From contig CBDVCD010000139.1 of the NCBI GenBank assembly GCA_965372385.1, positions 1 to 8,653 of the forward strand: a DNA stretch of 8,653 bases. Reading direction: 5' to 3'. Source of the DNA: JASJBU01 sp965372385. Lineage in GTDB: Bacteria > Pseudomonadota > Gammaproteobacteria > Chromatiales > Chromatiaceae. This document shows positions 7,628-8,653 of the stretch, one piece after another; position 1 is the first letter of the stretch, and every line of letters starts with the position of its first letter. Made by a program: the position numbers and the translations under genes. The notes under the pieces were generated by a model. That model searched no databases. It was not told where the DNA came from and saw only the letters and a list, made by a program, of their open reading frames with translations.

Positions 7628-7675
7628 GTCTTTCCATCTGTAAATTTTTATTACGCAAAACTTTTCTTAACACAA

Positions 7676-8440
7676 TTATGCCGCCAACATTCCAAGTGAC
7701 TCCCTTCTTGCGCTCCATACAACAGGTTCAATCTCATAATTGTGAAGCGCTTCCAATACAGGAGACGGCGGCTCATGCTCGGAGTCATTCAGAAGCACAA
7801 TCGAACGTGATCCTTCCGGGCGTATAAATTTTGTGTCCTCCCATGCCAATATCGCCATTTGTGCATGACTTTTATCAGGACGATTGATGGCGCGCAACAG
7901 TCGCTCCGGCTGTTGTTTTGACTTGGGGATCAGAAAATCAAAAGTATGGTCGTATCCACTCTTCCCGGTGAATTTAACATTCGGGCTATAACGGATTTCA
8001 TTTTCATCCAGCCATTCAGTCACCATTTCCAGGAACAGACTGACTACGATGGGCGAAGCCAGATAAAACAGATCATTGACCGCAAGGATCGCCTGTAACA
8101 GATTGTGTTTCTGTTGCGCGAAATTATCCGATCGAGTTAACACATATAGTTCGTCTGCCTCTTTATGGACACCTAAACCATTCAATGTGGTTTGTAATAG
8201 CGCTTGACGTTTTTTACTTTCAAGATTGCACCCTGAATCTTCCAGATCATTGATCGTGTAGCTATCATCGGTAATCCGATACATATCACCTTCTTTAACC
8301 ACATAGATTTGTATGTAGTCGTTATGTCTGTCCAGAAAGGGCGTTGTGATCTCGATGCTGTCACGAATCGCTTTTAACTGAGTCTTTTTCTTTAGCCATA
8401 ACCAGTAGTCATCCATGTGACGTTGAATGTCACTCATCAT
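7676..8440 (-). CDS. DUF1828/DUF1829-type protein of unknown function
   Basis: The 254-residue protein has no signal peptide or membrane segment. The N-terminal part (about 30-90), with TPFLDRHNDYIQIYV, YRITDDSYTINDLEDSG, matches my memory of DUF1828. The C-terminal part (about 130-240), with GYDHTFDFLIPKS, ERLLRAINRP and SIVLLND, matches DUF1829, its usual partner. No biochemical role is known to me. The D/E/K spacing around 164-175 loosely recalls a PD-(D/E)xK nuclease, but I do not see a firm motif. Start: ATG at 8440, with a G-run 8 bases upstream; an ATG at 8437 is equally possible, and extension to a TTG at 8485 is less likely. Base composition is more AT-rich than in the RND gene, consistent with an acquired island. 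The 48-bp gap to the macro gene suggests co-transcription. It could be a toxin, an antitoxin or a defence effector. Confidence 0.8.
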   Translation of the reverse strand: MMSDIQRHMDDYWLWLKKKTQLKAIRDSIEITTPFLDRHNDYIQIYVVKEGDMYRITDDSYTINDLEDSGCNLESKKRQALLQTTLNGLGVHKEADELYVLTRSDNFAQQKHNLLQAILAVNDLFYLASPIVVSLFLEMVTEWLDENEIRYSPNVKFTGKSGYDHTFDFLIPKSKQQPERLLRAINRPDKSHAQMAILAWEDTKFIRPEGSRSIVLLNDSEHEPPSPVLEALHNYEIEPVVWSARRESLGMLAA

Positions 8441-8514
8441 GTGAATAGCCCCCCATCTATAACTGGCGGAACGGTGATATTGCAAAACTGCATAAATTCA
8501 CTCAACGTCTTCAT
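8437..8514 (-). CDS. Possible 25-residue leader or remnant ORF overlapping the DUF1828 gene
   Basis: ATG at 8514 opens 25 codons (MKTLSEFMQFCNIT...GGLFT) ending in a TGA at 8437-8439 that overlaps the DUF1828 gene start as ATGATG. Such overlap is typical of translational coupling. There is no clear Shine-Dalgarno before it. The same frame is open upstream to a stop at 8593-8595, so this may instead be the tail of a decayed or frameshifted upstream gene. The peptide resembles nothing I recognise. Confidence 0.3.
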   Translation of the reverse strand: MKTLSEFMQFCNITVPPVIDGGLFT

Positions 8515-8542
8515 GGAATTGCTGGTTTCTGTGAAAATTTTA

Positions 8543-8571
8543 GGATTAACGGGGTATGCCCTCAGTAATCC
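8543..8571. repeat. Nested hairpin between the edge gene and the DUF1828 gene
   Basis: On the minus strand GGATTA (8571-8566) pairs with TAATCC (8548-8543), and inside it GGG pairs with CCC around CATA. The stem is followed on that strand by TAAAATTTTC, a poor U-tract. It lies about 20 bases past the stop of the partial edge ORF, so it could be a weak terminator or attenuator ahead of the DUF1828-macro-hsdR genes. Confidence 0.3.
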
Positions 8572-8592
8572 CCTCGTTTTATAGCCAAAAAT

Positions 8593-8652
8593 TCATAGTA
8601 CGCCGAACAGTTCCTTGAACACGCGTTGCTCGTTGAGCATTTCCCCGAATCG
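8593..8652 (-). CDS. Possible 3' end of an unidentified gene running off the window
   Basis: From the window edge one minus-strand frame is open for 19 codons and ends with TGA at 8593-8595. The peptide RFGEMLNEQRVFKELFGVL has the look of a real C-terminal helix, amphipathic and charged. It would be the next gene upstream of the DUF1828 gene and could belong to the same restriction locus, for example a modification or specificity subunit or another accessory gene. Nineteen residues are too few to identify it, and a chance open frame cannot be excluded. Confidence 0.35.
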   Translation of the reverse strand, partial: RFGEMLNEQRVFKELFGVL

Positions 8653-8653
8653 C

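Noticed and set aside
7628..7675. Possible internal promoter in the AT-rich gap before the macro gene (TTGTGT, 16 bases, TAATAA on the minus strand)
   Set aside because: Each hexamer matches only about half of the consensus; AT-richness alone explains it.
1..8653. CRISPR array, tRNA or rRNA genes
   Set aside because: No regularly spaced direct repeats and no tRNA-like cloverleaf or rRNA segment were seen on either strand.

Overview
The window reads as a chromosomal segment of a gammaproteobacterium. The RND permease, the small acidic/basic protein beside it and the palindromic intergenic repeats resemble those of sulfur-oxidising Chromatiales-like lineages. That placement is an impression from sequence style, not a computed result. 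All convincing genes lie on the minus strand, so transcription runs from high to low coordinates.

Right part (about 7140-8653), a defence-type accessory region. At the far edge is what looks like the last 19 codons of an unidentified gene. Next comes a possible 25-codon ORF whose stop overlaps the start of a DUF1828/DUF1829-type protein. A stand-alone macro-domain protein very like the N-terminal domain of the DarG antitoxin follows. The toxin DarT and the C-terminal half of DarG are not present. Base composition here is more AT-rich than in the left part of the window.

Middle (3964-7140) is hsdR, the motor/endonuclease subunit of a type I restriction-modification system, complete and with all key motifs. 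Its best start is a GTG at 7140, 16 bp after the macro gene stop. The DUF1828/1829, macro and hsdR genes therefore look like one operon. No hsdM or hsdS is visible; if present they should lie beyond 8653.

Left part. A small conserved-looking 96-residue protein (3553-3843) is followed by a 375-bp gene-free stretch (3178-3552). That stretch holds a 158-bp element with 27-bp imperfect terminal inverted repeats and internal hairpins, a REP-like palindrome, a 12-bp perfect palindrome and a consensus -10 box. Then comes a complete 1034-residue RND-superfamily inner-membrane efflux permease (73-3177), with no adaptor gene next to it in the window. The left 72 bases hold only a short hairpin.

The most interesting points are the orphan DarG-like macro domain paired with a DUF1828/1829 protein inside a type I restriction locus, and the inverted-repeat element upstream of the RND gene.
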